A stretch of DNA of 64,000 bases from the NCBI GenBank assembly GCA_963565915.1, contig OY751496.1:558001-622000 (forward strand), in the 5' to 3' direction. Made by a program: the position numbers and the translations under genes. Below the pieces are notes generated by a model that did no database searches, was not told the origin of the DNA, and saw nothing but the letters and a program-made list of their open reading frames with translations. Shown piece after piece: positions 11,419-22,222 of this stretch. Source of the stretch: Entoloma clypeatum. Taxonomy: Eukaryota; Basidiomycota; Agaricomycetes; Agaricales; Entolomataceae. Position 1 is the stretch's first letter; every line of letters begins with the position of its first letter.

Positions 11419-11764
11419 TGTTACGGACTAATGACTACGGACGTATACGCTTACTTTTTCACTTTTACTCATCGGCCCCCGCTTACACATATCGTATTAT
11501 ACTTTATTTCCTTTAGTATACTTCGCTCCCGCGCTGACTCGCTTTCCGCAGCTGTCTGACTCATTCCGCAGTCAGCTTACTCATTAGTGCATAGCCTTCT
11601 GCAGTCGCCTTACTCATGCGCACTGCCTTCCCCAGTTACTGACTCATTCGCTACCGCTCATAGTCAGTACTATATAAACCTCATGTACCATAGCTACATT
11701 CCTTAGATTTAGCAATCACATTGCTCTTCGCCTTTCCATCTTCCTGCATACTCTGCCCGAACCT
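11419..11764 (+). repeat. Gypsy-3A copy 1, 5' LTR (3' end deleted)
   Basis: Starts TGTTACGGACTAATG. Has the U3 TGACTCA/TTACTCA array, TATATAAA and the AGATTTAGCAA RNA-start segment, but breaks at CGAACCT and joins GAGACAG of the leader. The deletion removes the primer binding site, so this copy could not be replicated from its own RNA by the normal route. Confidence 0.9.
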
Positions 11765-12419
11765 GAGACAGTATCAATTTTACGCTTATCCAGCAGTACA
11801 TTGAATCGGAGATCCGTCGCATCCTACAGCAGGTGCTTGACAAAGAACTAGACAACGACGAGCATCGCCCCCATGGCGAGATAGCAGAGAGCATCCATCT
11901 TGCTCGGCAACACCAGATCGCGCGTTACAACGCCCGACAGAACGAACTCAAAAGCTTTCGCGTTCAAGAAGGACCTCAGACAGGTCGGATCACAGAGATC
12001 AGAGAGTTTATCGGTGTCCAGACAACTGTTATCAGAAGATTGATTAGGACGCTCACATCGAGACGTCCCAGAGCCGCATCACCACGTCTTACTCGAAGCA
12101 GCAGATCTACGCCCACTTCACCACCGACGAGCAACAGACCGAGTACAACCGTTGGGCACGAAACGAGAGACTTGACCCCTTCTCGCGACCAACAGACGCG
12201 CAGGAACAGAGATTCCTTAGAGATCTACAGAGGAAATACCCCGAACGTTTTGCCACCGATTCCGCCGACGAGTCCCCTGACGAATTTGCTTTTGACTCCG
12301 CGCAGTCAGATACCGAACAGACGCCTAGAACAGGGACTGATTTTCAACCCCTACCTGTATCCCGAACCCCATCTTAATCCCAACAATCCGACACCTCTCC
12401 TACTCCACAGGTTCTAGAC
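11765..12419 (+). other. Gypsy-3A leader with conserved upstream open frame
   Basis: An open frame (from about 11767, no early ATG, ending at 12417) contains IQQYIESEIRRILQQVLDKE and RARHQIARYN-like basic stretches, and is conserved in the two other gypsy-3 copies. The gag frame (-1 relative to it) is also open from about 12043 and reads SKQQIYAHF, DPFSRPTDAQEQRFLRDLQ and so on, up to a TAA at 12376-12378 in this copy (TCA in copy 2). The in-frame deletion product in gypsy-3B supports the gag frame extending upstream of the ATG at 12420. How the two frames are joined in the mRNA is not visible. Confidence 0.5.
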
Positions 12420-13289
12420 ATGGCAGAAGCACCGACAGTACAAACAATGGATACATCCAAGATCATCAAAGATCCTGGGATGTTCAAAGACAGACACACC
12501 TTCGACGAGTGGTGGAAAGCCACCAAATTATACATCAGGTTCCAGAAGGGCCTGTCCGACGATCAGAAAATTCTTGCGGTGTTATCCCGCATGATGGAAG
12601 GGTCCGGTAAACACTGGGCCAGCAACAAGTTAGACGACCTTGCCACCGATGGTGAGAACATCACCTGGTTAGGGTTCTCAGACGACATCGCTACGCGATT
12701 CTCTGTTGCCAACAAGTCAGCAGCGGCCAAGGCGAGACTCGAAGTCCTGAAACAGGAGAAACGCACCATCGACGAATTCTTGGACGAATTTGAAGAGATC
12801 TTGAAGCTGTCAAACCTTGGCGAAGAAACTGGGAAATACATCCTGGAAAAGAACGTCAACCGCAGAATTTCTGAACAAGTGGCTAGCGATGGCAAAACGT
12901 ACACTGATTACGCAAAGGAGATCAGAAACAAGGGACGACAGATGGAGGGACATGCATTAGTCATCCGAGGGGGTGGCGACACACGCACCGGATTGGGCAC
13001 CACTTATGGCGGTCAAGGCAAAGCCATGGAGATCGACAAAGCAGGAGTAGCCCGTTGCTACAACTGTCAACGCTTTGGTCACCTTGCCAAAGACTGCAAA
13101 GCCCCAAAGAAGAAAGATGGTCGTAAGTGTTTCAACTGCGACCAAGAAGGACATATCACGCGCAACTGCCGCAAGCCAAAGAAGAACTCTGGAAAGATTA
13201 GGAAGGTGTCTGATGGAGATACCGATGATGACGATGAAACCATCACCATAGAGACCAATGAGAAGGATTTTCCCGAAGGGTCCGATTAA
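12420..13289 (+). CDS. gag: Gypsy-3A copy 1 gag
   Basis: 289-residue frame from ATG 12420. A capsid-like domain (HTFDEWWKATKLYIRF to EETGKYILEKN, residues about 25-145) is followed by two zinc knuckles, CYNCQRFGHLAKDC (from residue 213) and CFNCDQEGHITRNC (from residue 237), and an acidic tail ending KDFPEGSD. It would form the cytoplasmic virus-like particle and bind element RNA. The true N-terminus may lie upstream. The protease frame overlaps the gag end in the -1 frame. Confidence 0.88.
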   Translation: MAEAPTVQTMDTSKIIKDPGMFKDRHTFDEWWKATKLYIRFQKGLSDDQKILAVLSRMMEGSGKHWASNKLDDLATDGENITWLGFSDDIATRFSVANKSAAAKARLEVLKQEKRTIDEFLDEFEEILKLSNLGEETGKYILEKNVNRRISEQVASDGKTYTDYAKEIRNKGRQMEGHALVIRGGGDTRTGLGTTYGGQGKAMEIDKAGVARCYNCQRFGHLAKDCKAPKKKDGRKCFNCDQEGHITRNCRKPKKNSGKIRKVSDGDTDDDDETITIETNEKDFPEGSD

Positions 13290-16200
13290 ACGACGCTAAG
13301 TCGCGACCCTTATCCATTAAACGAACTCGCTTGCCTGGTGCAGCTACAGACAATATAACTTATGTTATCCCTGCAAAGCGAGCCGTTGCATCAACTAAGA
13401 TTGTCAAGGGAGATAAACCTCCGAAACGACGAGAGATCAAGCTGCAAGCTCAGATCAAAACACGACGAGGACCAAAGGCCATTCGACCCGAGGTTGATAG
13501 CGGATGTGAACGCACATGTATCCATCCCAGAATAGTACGCGAACAGAACCTTCCCACACGAGGAATGAAGCCCATATCAATCCTAAATGCGGATGGATCG
13601 CCGAACCGACAACAGAAAGCAGAAAAACTTGCCGAAGTCAAGCTGGACTTAGGAACACACCAGGAAACCATGGAAGCAATGGTATTGGACATTGGGAGAA
13701 CAGACATGCTTTTGGGACATGACTGGTTGGTGCACCACAACCCCACAATCAACTGGACGACCGGCGCTGTAACATTCAACCGATGCCCATCAACGTGTCA
13801 AACCAAACACTCGGATTTCAGGGTTAACCTTAATGGTCGCAACATCGGGTTCGCATGGTGGAAGTACGAGACAAGGACGCGCCCAAGAAATCAGATCAGA
13901 ATTGGAAGCCCGGAGACCCCATATTGGAAGCAGTTACTCCCACACCACCTCCCACAACCAAACGACCCTCATACGTTGAACGTTTTGCCCATCTCTTTGA
14001 AAAAGAAAACTTCGACAAGATCCCAAAGGAAAGAGAATGGGACCACGGCATCGAACTTACACCGGACGCACCAAAGGAGCTAGGAGGAAACACGTACCCT
14101 ATGACCCAAAAGGAGCAAGAAGAACTGGACGAATTCATCGATGAAGGCCTGGCAACCGGAAAGATCCGACCGTCCAAATCCCCTTATGCATCACCCTGCT
14201 TCTTCATTAACAAGAAAGACGGTTCCAAACGATTGGTACAGGATTATCGCACGGTCAATAAATTCACGGTTAAGGACAAATTCCCACTCCCACGCATCAA
14301 CGACCTCTTGGATGTATTGAAGGACGCAGTCTACTTCAACAAAATGGACATCATGTGGGGATACAATAACATGCGGATCAAGAAGGGTGACAAATGGAAA
14401 GCCGCCTTCCTGACCAGCCGAGGATTGTTTGAACCATTGGTCATGTTTTTCGGTCTTTGCAACTCCCCGGGAACGTTCTCTCGGATGATGGCCAGCCTAT
14501 TCAGGGATCAGATCCGTCGGCGCATCTGTGTGATTTACATGGATGACATAGTGGTTATTGGTAAAACCAAGGAAGAACTCGCCCGGAACACCGAAGAGAT
14601 CTTGCAGATTCTGTCAGACAATGACCTGTTCCTAAAGGAGAAGAAGTGTCTTTGGGAAGTAACGAAATGCCCCATATTGGGATATGTTGTTGGAGAAGGA
14701 CGTGTTGAGATGGAAACTGAAAAGGTGGACACAATCCGGAACTGGTGAGTACCCACATCAAAAAAGGAAGTCCAGAGGTTCCTGGGATTTGCCAATTTTT
14801 ATCGACACTTCATTGAAGGATACTCAAACATCGCAAAGCCACTCACAACACTTACGGGAAATACAGCATTCACGTGGGGACCAGCGGCGCAAGAAGCATT
14901 TGAAGGTCTCATACGGGCAATCACGACGGCACCAGTCTTGGCATTGCCCAAACCGGACGGACAGTTCAGGGTCGAAACCGATGCATCGGGTTATGCGATT
15001 GGAGCGGTACTTTCACAGAAACAAGACGACAAGTGGCATCCTATCGCGTTCTTGTCGCGGACCATGTCCGCGGCCAAACAGAATTACGAGATATATGACA
15101 AGGAACTCTTGGCAGTCATGGAAGCACTGAAGGACTGGCGACATTATCTACTTGAAGCCAAGGAACGTTTCGAGATCTTAACCGATCACAAAAACCTGGA
15201 GTATTTCCGGCATCCTCAGGACCTAAACCAACGACAGAGGCGCTGGAAGATGAAGTTACAAGACTATGACTTCGAACTGTGACATGTACCTGGGAAGACA
15301 AACGCGAAAGCAGACATCCTGTCACGCTTACCCTGGTATGAGACGGAACTCGAGCCGCAGGACAGCGACCAAATGCTCAAGGAGGGGCTATTTTTGAAAC
15401 GATTGGAATCAGAAGATGTGATACAAATGGAGATGTTCATGGAGGAACAATTCTTTGAAGGGGGTGAAACATCTGATTCCATCAAAATCGGAAACATCAC
15501 AACCATCGAAAACCCATGGATCGCACGCATCAAGGCCTCGAATCGCATGGAGACAGAAGTAGCCCAGGGTCTGAAGAAGAATCCTCACTGGTACCAGCAG
15601 GAAAATGGCATCACCTACGCAGGAGAACGAGTCTATGTTCCACCAGACCCACAATTGCGCCAAGAACTGATGTTTGAAGCGCACGACGCACCAGTGGCAG
15701 GACATCCAGGACAATATCGAACACATGAACTCCTCACTCGCACCTACTGGTGGCCCACCATCCTACATGATGTAAAGAAGTATGTGAAAGGTTGTGACAC
15801 CTGTCAACGTAACAAGATCAGCCGCCAAAGGAGACACGCCCCTCTACACCCTAACGCCGCGCCAAGTCAACCATGGGAAGACATAGGGATTGACGTCGTG
15901 GGACCGATACCAGAATCTGATGGGAAGAACACAATTCTGGTCATCACGGACAGACATTCAAAGATGCTTCATCTCATCCCGACAACCGTGGAACTATCGG
16001 CTGAAGGATTAGCCAAGATCTATCGGGACCAGATATGGAAGCTTCATGGGATCCCTAAGAAGATCATTAGCGACAGAGGACCACAGTTCGCCGCGAAGTT
16101 CATGGAGATACTTTGCCGCATGTTGGGAATCAAGAGAAACCTGTCCACTGCGTACCATCCACAAACTGATGGACAAGCCGAACGATTGCATCAGGAAACC

Positions 16201-16938
16201 GAGGTGTTCTTACGAAACTTTGTCAACCATCTACAAGATGATTGGGCGGAATGGATCGCAATCGCAGAATTCCAATACAATGACAAAGAACATCAAGCGA
16301 CAAAGTACACACCATTCTATCTCAACTACGGTCTGCATCCTTGGAAGGGAGAACTTGTGTTGGAAGACACCAATCCAGCGGCAAACGACTTCTTGAAAAA
16401 ACTCAAACAGGCACGAGAAGAAGCCAACGCAGCACTGAAACAGGCCCAGGATCAGATGAAGAAGACAGTTGACACACGACGAAGCCCGTCTCGGAATTAC
16501 CGCATCGGAGACAAGGTGTGGCTGGAAGGGACTAACATCAGGACTGATCGTCCCTCAAAGAAACTTGACGCCCTCCGACACGGACCGTTCAAAGTCCTAG
16601 AGAAGAAAGGAGCTAGCGCATACCGTCTTGATCTTCCCAAAACCTGGAAGATGATCCACCCTGTGTTCAACGAGACCCTGTTATCACCATACGAAACCCC
16701 GAAGTATGCCATTCAGAAAAAGAAGCCAGCCCCTGATCCGATCATCGTCGAAGGACGAGAAGAATACCATGTCTCCACGATCCTGGACTCTCGGAAATTC
16801 CATGGAAAGATCCAGTACCTTGTCCAATGGGAAGGGTATGGCCCAGAAGAGAACACGTGGGAACCTCGGACTAATGTTCAGAATGCTCAAGACTTGATCC
16901 GAGATTTTCATCGGCAAAATCCATCGCGTCCACGATAA
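13290..16938 (+). pseudogene. pol: Gypsy-3A copy 1 pol: protease, RT, RNase H, integrase, chromodomain
   Basis: Protease in frame 2 (13290-13854) has DSGC in place of the usual DSGA and a LLGHDWL flap-side motif. One missing A near 13842 shifts the frame relative to gypsy-3B, and RT to chromodomain run in frame 1 from about 13855. RT catalytic box YMDD near 14536; RNase H ETDASGYAIGAVLS near 14978; integrase zinc domain HDAPVAGHPGQ near 15683 with CDTCQ; core DVVGP, SDRGPQF and TAYHPQTDGQAE; chromodomain [14 protein letters not shown] to [10 protein letters not shown] near 16756-16870. TGA codons at 14746 and 15280 correspond to CGA in copy 2. Stop TAA at 16936. Confidence 0.93.
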
Positions 16939-17055
16939 AAGAACAAACTTTGAGAACCATTTTCCACATCGACTTCTGTCACATCGAGTTCCCCGCTCCA
17001 ACTCTTCTCGCCCAACACGCCGTTCTTCTTATACCTTTCAAACATCATTTCTGCC

Positions 17056-17424
17056 ATGTCCAACATCACCGCCGCCTCCACCGATGCTTCCGATATCAAC
17101 CCCACCATCACCACCCTCATCGGCGAAGCGCTCTCCATGCGCGACCAGATCCATGCGCTTGAAACCTCCGTCGCCGACATCCTCCACCGGCAGATGCATA
17201 TCCGCCTTCATACCCTCTCCGATTTGCCAACCACCCCCACCGCTGAGGAGAAGCTCATCCTCAAAAACTATACCAACACCCTTGCTGTCGAGAATCAATG
17301 CCTTCGCCTCGCCGTTCGAGGTTTAGAGTTTGCCACGGCGGTAAACGATGAACTGATAAAGGATTGGGGTAACCGAGTTGACCCTGCCTGGGCCGATCCA
17401 AATGGCAACGATGGATGGGAGTAG
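17056..17424 (+). CDS. Extra ORF after pol in gypsy-3A (copy 1)
   Basis: 122 codons from ATG 17056, 117 nt after the pol stop and 37 nt before the 3' LTR. Not recognised as a known domain. The middle (LSMRDQIHALETSVADILHRQ to LAVENQCLRLAVRGLEFAT, residues about 25-105) has heptad-like leucine spacing typical of a coiled coil; the C-terminus is acidic and Trp-rich. No signal peptide or membrane segment. Closely matched at 60477-60845 and about two-thirds identical to the 120-codon versions at 50111-50473 and 30761-31089. Between the two subfamilies many differences are third-position, suggesting selection on the protein. Its place after pol is where some gypsy elements keep env or an additional ORF, but it does not look like an envelope protein. 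Confidence 0.75.
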   Translation: MSNITAASTDASDINPTITTLIGEALSMRDQIHALETSVADILHRQMHIRLHTLSDLPTTPTAEEKLILKNYTNTLAVENQCLRLAVRGLEFATAVNDELIKDWGNRVDPAWADPNGNDGWE

Positions 17425-17461
17425 GTAGTCTGTGAGGACACAGACCTTGAGGAGGGGAACA

Positions 17462-17831
17462 TGTTACGGACTAACGACTACGGACGTATACGCTTACTTT
17501 TTCACTTTTACTCATCGGCCCCCGCTTACACATATCGTATTATACTTTATTTCCTATAGTATACTTCGCTCCCGTGCTGACTCGCTTTCCGCAGCTGTCT
17601 GACTCATTCCGCAGTCAGCTTACTCATTAGTGCATAGCCTTCCGCAGTCGCCTTACTCATGCGCACTGCCTTCCGCAGTTACTGACTCATTCGCTACCGC
17701 TCATAGTCAGTACTATATAAACCTCATGTACCATAGCTACATTCCTTAGATTTAGCAATCACATTGCTCTTCGCCTTTCCATCTTCCTGCATACTCTGCC
17801 CGAACCTTGGAACGGTTTGTTACGCATAACA
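17462..17831 (+). repeat. Gypsy-3A copy 1, 3' LTR
   Basis: 370 bp, TGTTACGGACTAACG to TTACGCATAACA, preceded by the polypurine tract GAGGAGGGGAACA. About five differences from the retained part of the 5' LTR. Confidence 0.93.
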
Positions 17832-18700
17832 TTGGGAGTGGGGTATGGGTGGCATTAGATTCGCTCATCCCCATGCGTGTGAGAATTTTCTCAAGGTAGG
17901 GTACTTGATCAATGAAGATCCTCTTCCCACGTTGCCTTATTTGGATAGAGAGAAATTCTTTTGGTTCCCCATCAGGGACTAGGTGGCCTAGATCCCTACA
18001 TTCCCATGTTGTCATGAAGGCCTTCTTCTTTTCCAGCGTGTATTCCCGGTTTGTGCCGAGAAAAGCAGAGTCATCAACATAAATGATGGCGATCACAGTT
18101 TCCCCTTTGGTACTTGTGTGAATAAAAACTGCCGCATCGGAGTGAAGCTGGACAAAGCCGAGCTTTTTCATGGAGGAATCGAGTTCCCTCCACCAGGCTA
18201 ATGCGGCCTGCTTGAGTCCGTATAGGGCTTTGTATAGTTGGTACATGAGGTTTTCTTTCCCTTTTACTATGTAGCCCTCAGGCTGTCGCATGTAAATTTC
18301 CTCACAGAGTGTTTCATAGAGGAAGGCTGCTGAGACGTCCAAGAGTGTCATGAACCACCCTTCAAGGGCTGTCAATGCCAGGATTAATCGGACGGTCTCG
18401 TATCTCACTACTGGTGAGAAGATCTGATCGAAGTCAATCCCTTCTACCTGTGAGAAACCTTTTGCAACAAGGTGCACTTTCAAACGCCCGTCGGTTTTTT
18501 CGTTGTAAACCCATTTGTTCCTTAGAGCTTTCCTCCCTGTAGGTAGGGGTACTAACTCCGTGATCACCCCGCGGCTTTTGAGCATGTCTAGCTCTTTTCG
18601 TTCTGCCACATACCAATCTTCTTTGTTCGGAAGAGAGTATATGTCTTTGTGTGACATTTCGATGATGCCTACTTGGATGGAGATTGCCTCCATTAGGAGA
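17832..18700 (-). pseudogene. pol: Copia-1 pol: reverse transcriptase, N-terminal part
   Basis: Reads on the minus strand from LLMEAISIQVGI through KARNKWVYNEK-like and FDQIFSPVVRYETVR, DVSAAFLYETL and YGLKQAALAWW to the catalytic IIYVDDSAFLGTN (intact YVDD). It stops at the gypsy-3A target (TTGGG) and resumes at 11418. The upstream edge is the deletion junction near 18700, where the integrase frame and the RT frame no longer match. Confidence 0.9.
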
Positions 18701-19774
18701 TCTAGATTCCAGGGAATTTCTACGTTTTTCTTTTGGGATATACACATATGCCTGACATCCGAAGACTCTGATGCTTGACATATCGGGGATCTCATTGGTC
18801 ACCCTGAAGTAAGGGGTATTCCATTCGAGACGCTGCATGGGGGTTCTGTTGTAGAGAAAAGCTGCATGTTCCAAACAGAATTCCCACCACATAGGTGGTA
18901 AGCACGCGTCGAAGCGCAAGGCCTGAGATTTCTCCCACAGGGTTCGATTTATCCGTTCTGCTCGACCGTTCTGCTGGTGCTGATACGGGAGTGTGACGTC
19001 GATCAGAATTCCATGATTGGCAAGTACATCCTTGTATTCGTTAAATTCTCCACCTCCATCAACTCGCCATTTCTTAGGAGTGGCGGCGAATTGATTCTGG
19101 ATCATCGCAAGGAATTGTCGTAGTGCCATGACAGCATCCGACTTCTTCCTAAGCAAGACGACCCAGACATGGGATGAAAAATCGTCCAAAAATGTAAGGA
19201 AATATTTATATTTGTGGTATGATGCCGTGGATATTTGTTTGAGATCAGAATGGATCAGATCAAAGGTTTTTGTTGCCCTTGTTATCGAATTGGGATATGA
19301 CTGATTCGGCATTTTCCCTTTGAGGCAACCTGTGCAACTTTCCTGTGTTTTCTCACGTACTAGTGTTTCAGGTACCCCTTTGGTACTGGTGGGAATCTTT
19401 CGGAGTGCTTGATCATTTGGGTGACCAAGGCGCTTGTGCCATGTTTCAACAGTGATTTCGCTCGAGATCGCATGGATCTGGTCATAGCGTATTTCAGTGT
19501 CTAACCAGTAAATGGTTTGACCAAGGATGTGGGGCGAAAACTGGATTTTGCTCAGCCCTTTGGAGATGTTAATTTCTCCACAAGTCCCGTCTACTTTGTA
19601 ACCATGGTTAAGGAAGACGCCTAGGGACAATAGGCATGTGTCCATGTCCGGGATGTAGAACACCGGTCTGAGAAGATGGGTTTTAACTTCCCCATTTAGG
19701 GTGTGCCGTACTGGAACGGCCCCAACTCCAAGAATTTCCAGTTTTTTCCCTTTGGCTGCAGTTTGGACGAATCA
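18701..19774 (-). pseudogene. pol: Copia-1 pol: protease C-terminus and integrase
   Basis: Starts just after the shared TGA (19772-19774). Integrase zinc domain WHKRLGHPND ... CTGCLKGK, then the core with HSDLKQIS (first Asp), FLDDFSSHVWV, VDGGGEFNEY (second Asp and context) and NGRAERINRTLWEK (Glu). Ends at ESRS where about 480 bp present in copia-2 (27382-27862) are missing. The ATCTC word at both deletion edges in copia-2 suggests microhomology. Confidence 0.9.
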
Positions 19775-21412
19775 CTTGACCGTGAGAGGTCTATAATATG
19801 TGAAGTCCTTAAACTCATAGGTGAAGTGTAAAGAGGCGCCGGAATCTAATATCCATTGCGCGCGTTCTTTTTCCTTACAATGTGTACAAGAAGCAAAATG
19901 TTTAATATATTTTTTATGTAAATCACTGCTAAAGTGATCTACGCATTCTGTACTGGTACTGGCTATTATGTCATACGTCTGTTGAGAGGTATTGTTAGCT
20001 TTCCGCAATTGGTAAGGTTTAAGAAAGGGTTTTGACGAACCGTCAAGTTCTATCTCGTCCTCAAATACATCCGGCCCCATCCGTTCCTGGTCGATGTCCA
20101 TCATTTTCAGCGATTCTTCTATCGACGGGGCTACGCGACGCTGTTTAGCCGGCCTTTCGTCGATGTCAGGAATGATGGTATCTAAGATACGGAGGTTTGA
20201 CCCAGAGGGTTGAGCACCAATTTCTCGGGCGAGTCTTCGCACCCTCTCGTTCTTTTTCCACACAGACGGCTTTCCAGAGGGAAGCCCGGTGTAGTGAGAA
20301 GGAGGCGGGTTCATGCGTTGCAGGAGTGACTGCATTTTTTCTGATTCAGGCTGCGCGGTACTCATAGTTTTCCCGCGGCCCGTTATAGTGGTGAAGGCAG
20401 GTGCATGATGAGGAGGGAGAGGGCAAGGAGCACGTTGACAAGGAGGAAGGGGACAAGGAGCAGGACGACAAGGGGTGTGCTCAACGGCTGGTGCGATGAA
20501 TTCGACCATTTCCTCGGCATGGTCGGAGTCGTTGTCGGCGTTGTTGGCGTGTTTCTTCTGGTTGCGCCAGCGTCCCTTTCCCTTCTTCTTTTCAGAAGCG
20601 GTACTTGGGTCGGTCGAGTTAGGCTGCTCGTCAGCATTGTTACGCAAGGTACTCGGCGCTGTCTGCTTTTCCCATTTGGGGTCTTGCCCCTTTTGCTTAG
20701 TCCCGGAGATTTTCTGGGCCTGCTCGTTGGACGCCCGAGTAGACCCTATCGCATACTTGCGCCGGTATTCAGAGATAATGCTTTCGGCGACGGCTTTGTA
20801 GGTGAAATCGTCGGCATTGTAGACCTGGAAAAGGGCGGTGGAGAGTGACGACCAGGCGTCGGGAATTGCATTGGCCAGGATCATTGCCTGCATCAGATCG
20901 GGGACGACAAAGCTCGAATCGGTGAGCCGGGCGAAAAGAGACCCCAGGCGTTCAATTTCAGGCACTGGGTCGCGTCCAGACAGCTTGAAGGTGGCGGCGG
21001 CCTTGAAGTCGCCGAAGATGACAGCCGGGGATACCTTGGAGTAGGCATCCTTTAGCGTTTTCCACGCGCCAAGTGCCGAGGTGCTGTCTTTGATGTGTCG
21101 CCTGATTGCCTCAGAGACTTTCAGACGGATCGCTCCAAGGGCTGTGTCGTCATCCCTAATCCAGGCCTTTTCTTCCTTGCGGAAGCCGGGCTGGTCAACA
21201 GTGGTAACCAGCACAGGGGGAGCAGCGGCGGTGGGACCGGGAGTGGAGACCATAGTGGTGAAGTCGGCGATCATGGGACGAGTGATGTCGCCAGAGACGA
21301 TGTGCCAGACTCCTTGATGGAGGAGGTAAGACTTCATTTTCTCGGCCCAGCTCTGGTAGTCGATGCCGTCAAAGGCGGTGATGATGTCGATGGCAGAACG
21401 AGAGGTAGACAT
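19775..21412 (-). CDS. gag: Copia-1 gag and start of protease
   Basis: ATG at 21412 (MSTSRSA). Gag domain with YQSWAEKMKSYLLHQGVW and IADAWSSL-like segments, then a basic region (GKGRWRNQKK) and Pro-rich spacer. The protease active site WILDSGASLHFTYEF lies near the end, followed by a TGA at the same codon as in copia-2. No CX2CX4HX4C zinc knuckle is seen in either copia copy; the basic stretch may replace it for RNA binding, as in Ty1 Gag. This is an inference. Confidence 0.9.
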
Positions 21413-21761
21413 TGTAGATGAATCTAAAAAAGGGTTCCCAATCAGTGATGTGTTATGAATATGATTCAAGAAAACAATTAAATGATTCCTTATGACATAT
21501 TCCCTTTAGGAATAGTGGTCATGGGAAAACCCTTTATATGTCAGAAACGTATAAGGTGCGATCAACGTTTCCACATGGAGTGTACTAGGTCAATCCCCTT
21601 AGGGACGTCTCATGACAGGTACTTGTCGTAATGACGTTCCCAGGTTCATATGTGAAGAAGTAAGACTCAAAACCTAGATCTTTCGATCGGTTCTTTGCCA
21701 ACCAGGGTAGAGTGGGCAGGTACTCGCTGTTGCCAGTGTTTCCCAAGTCCCTCTGCTATCC

Positions 21762-21774
21762 GGGGCCCATAACC
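21762..21774 (-). other. Copia-1 primer binding site (half-tRNA type)
   Basis: On the minus strand GGTTATGGGCCCC directly follows the 5' LTR. It is complementary to the anticodon stem-loop region (GGGCCCATAACC) of initiator tRNA-Met, as in Drosophila copia, where a cleaved half-tRNA is the primer. Confidence 0.85.
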
Positions 21775-22082
21775 TGTTGAAGTTCCACCTGGGCGTTAGC
21801 CACAGATGTACTGAGCAACCAGCTACAGTGGAAGTACTCTACATAACCGTTCTAGCCACTTACATGGTTTGGGAGGGGTGAGGCTGGTGAGAGCGGTTGA
21901 GGCTGGTAAGAGCGATGGAGCTGGTTAAGAGTCAAGAGACAACTTGTTGATATTGACAGTTTCCTGGTCTTATATACCGTACTACTGTTTGTACCAACCA
22001 AACAAGTATGTAATGAAGATATGTAAAGGTCACGTGATGTAATCTAATCTAATCTAATCTACGTGATGGAAAAGTTTCAACA
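21775..22082 (-). repeat. Copia-1 5' LTR
   Basis: 308 bp, about one difference from 10325-10632. A TATATAAG-like box lies on the minus strand near 21970. Confidence 0.93.
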
Positions 22083-22222
22083 CAGGCATCAAATCCCATA
22101 GTTATCAATGGTGAAGAGGAGTACAATGTCGCTAAAGTTATTGACTCAAGGTTGAAGAGAGGAAAGCTGGAATATTTAGTGCAATGGGAAAGTCTGACTC
22201 CAGACCACAACACGTGGGAACC
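22083..22222 (+). pseudogene. pol: Gypsy-1 pol, chromodomain first half
   Basis: Continues the pol frame from 10319 after copia-1 and reads NGEEEYNVAKVIDSRLKRGK, LEYLVQWE and HNTWEP, the aromatic cage and core of a chromodomain. The host sequence then stops at 22222 where gypsy-2 begins. Confidence 0.9.

Larger units (their letters stand above)
11419..17831 (+). mobile_element. Gypsy-3A copy 1: Ty3/gypsy chromovirus inside copia-1
   Basis: Flanked by TTGGG (11414-11418 and 17832-17836). The 5' LTR is cut short at 11764: the last 24 bp of the LTR plus the primer site and about 136 bp of leader, present in copy 2, are missing. Contains an upstream frame, gag, a pol with one frameshift and two TGA codons, an extra ORF after pol, and a complete 3' LTR. 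Gag and the protease frame are identical by eye to copy 2 at 54358-61252, so the two copies separated recently. Confidence 0.94.
10325..22082 (-). mobile_element. Copia-1: Ty1/copia retrotransposon, minus strand, split by gypsy-3A
   Basis: LTRs at 21775-22082 (5') and 10325-10632 (3'), 308 bp each and differing at about one position, are flanked by CAGGC (10320-10324 and 22083-22087). Internal order on the minus strand is gag-protease, integrase, RT, RNase H, the copia order. Gypsy-3A copy 1 occupies 11419-17831 inside the RT region. There is an in-frame TGA in the protease region and a deletion of about 480 bp between integrase and RT, so despite very similar LTRs the copy is not autonomous. 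Confidence 0.95.

Noticed and set aside
20383..20848. Plus-strand frames inside copia-1 gag
   Set aside because: Antisense shadows of the gag frame, repeated in mirror form at 25336-25704 in copia-2.
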